Of a stretch of 48,398 bases of DNA, positions 47,869-48,398 are shown piece by piece. The notes under the pieces were generated by a model. That model was not told where the DNA came from and searched no databases. It was given only the letters and a program-made list of their open reading frames with translations. The first letter of the stretch is position 1. Each line of letters starts with the position of its first letter. The stretch spans positions 1-48,398 of the forward strand of contig SEEL01000025.1 in assembly GCA_004144345.1 (NCBI GenBank), written 5' to 3'. The translations under genes and the position numbers were made by a program. This DNA comes from Hyphomicrobiales bacterium. Its GTDB lineage: Bacteria; Pseudomonadota; Alphaproteobacteria; Rhizobiales; Devosiaceae.

Positions 47869-48398
47869 GCGCCGCGCGGTGCCCGGGAATTTCGGGCGTG
47901 CAAATAGGCGAGCTTTCTTTTCGCTCTGTCTGAGCGAGCCCGAAGAAGGCTCGCTTGGCCAACCGTAGCTTCTTTGCGCTCTGTCCAAACGAGCCCGAAG
48001 ACGGCTCGCTTGGCCAACCGCTGAATAGCGGACGTGCAGAGACGTCCGCCGGCCCTACCGGCGATGTCAAAGAACCCTTGCTCTTGCCCTTCTCGGGCGA
48101 GAGCGAGCAGCGGCGAGGTCTTGCCTCGACGCGGGTAGTCCGCAGAATTGAGGCTCGCGCCTCGCCGCTGCAACCGGGTTTGCCTCAGGATCGATGATCT
48201 GCCGGAATCTCTCTCCACGTCCGGCGGTGGTTCAGATGCGCCGCCCTACCGGCTCAAAACGCATCCGCTCGACAGGGTCGGTAACTGTCCCTGCCGTCCA
48301 CCGTGCCGCCAATGGCGGACACAGCATCGATCCCGGGTTTGTAGTGGCGAGCGACCCCGCCCCACCCGGCCTCCCCCTCCCAGATCACTCGTCATGAC
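47869..48398. other. Non-coding region downstream of uvrA, rich in palindromes
   Basis: No ORF here has a ribosome binding site or protein-like composition. Structural elements: the tandem hairpin repeat at 47911-48020; GCGGACGT/ACGTCCGC (48028-48049, 6-base loop); GCTCTTGCCC with a near-perfect partner (48080-48104); and perfect 12-bp arms GCAGCGGCGAGG (48107-48118) and CCTCGCCGCTGC (48160-48171) with 41 bases between. The final 200 bases show nothing I can name. Confidence 0.5.
47911..48020. repeat. Two tandem copies of a 54-55-bp hairpin repeat
   Basis: Copy 1 (47911-47965) and copy 2 (47967-48020) share most positions, ending in the identical GGCTCGCTTGGCCAACCG. Each holds an inverted repeat: GCGAGCC and GGCTCGC around CGAAGAA in copy 1, and CGAGCC/GGCTCG around CGAAGAC in copy 2. 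The arrangement is like a repetitive extragenic palindromic element. No other copy was noticed in the window. Confidence 0.8.

Overview
The window is a contiguous piece of chromosome from a GC-rich alphaproteobacterium, most likely of the Hyphomicrobiales and plausibly a Devosia-like genus. The genus is inferred from gene order and protein style, not from a marker such as 16S rRNA. Supporting signs are the nnr / glnB-glnA cluster, the long gyrA-coaD-ppiA-ppiB-queA-tgt run, and two GTTC-N7-GTTC LexA boxes of the alphaproteobacterial type next to ssb and uvrA. No integrase, transposase, phage gene, rRNA or CRISPR array was seen.

Left part (1-8.3 kb): the tail of an unidentified His-rich protein; the NAD(P)H-hydrate repair enzyme; trigger factor; tRNA-Leu(UAG); a thioredoxin-reductase-like flavoprotein; then glnB-glnA behind a recognisable sigma-54 promoter and NtrC site; an AAC(3)-type acetyltransferase; and a DUF808 membrane protein. 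8.3-15.8 kb: a PilZ protein, an ABC-F ATPase with a long leader, a secreted PepSY-like protein, parE, an excalibur-type secreted protein and a DEAD-box RNA helicase whose leader is full of palindromes. 15.9-22.4 kb: a diguanylate cyclase, the cell-envelope operon glmU-glmS with aroA behind it, and a membrane-anchored SPOR-like protein.

22.4-27.5 kb looks accessory. It holds a tripartite tricarboxylate transporter (a binding protein and a fused TctA-TctB permease) and a methyltransferase plus ATP-grasp pair of unknown role, and it ends at tRNA-Lys(UUU).

27.9-40.1 kb is a run of fourteen genes all on the minus strand: gyrA, a GNAT acetyltransferase, two LysE exporters, coaD, a periplasmic and a cytoplasmic cyclophilin, three tandem paralogous secreted proteins of unknown function, queA, tgt, pgi and map. 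Many neighbours overlap by one to four bases, so much of it is probably translationally coupled. Right part (40.2-48.4 kb): an HxlR regulator divergent from an NmrA/QOR2-type reductase, a secreted beta-rich protein, ssb, an AlkB-type alkane monooxygenase, a cupin and uvrA. ssb and uvrA each carry their own LexA box over the -10 region. The last 500 bases hold no convincing gene but contain a tandem repeat of a hairpin and several further palindromes.

Most notable points: the triplicated secreted family; a Tgt without three of its four zinc ligands; a GyrA whose two main quinolone-contact residues are replaced; a LysE gene that appears to start with ATT; the separated SOS pair ssb/uvrA; and the methyltransferase/ATP-grasp pair.
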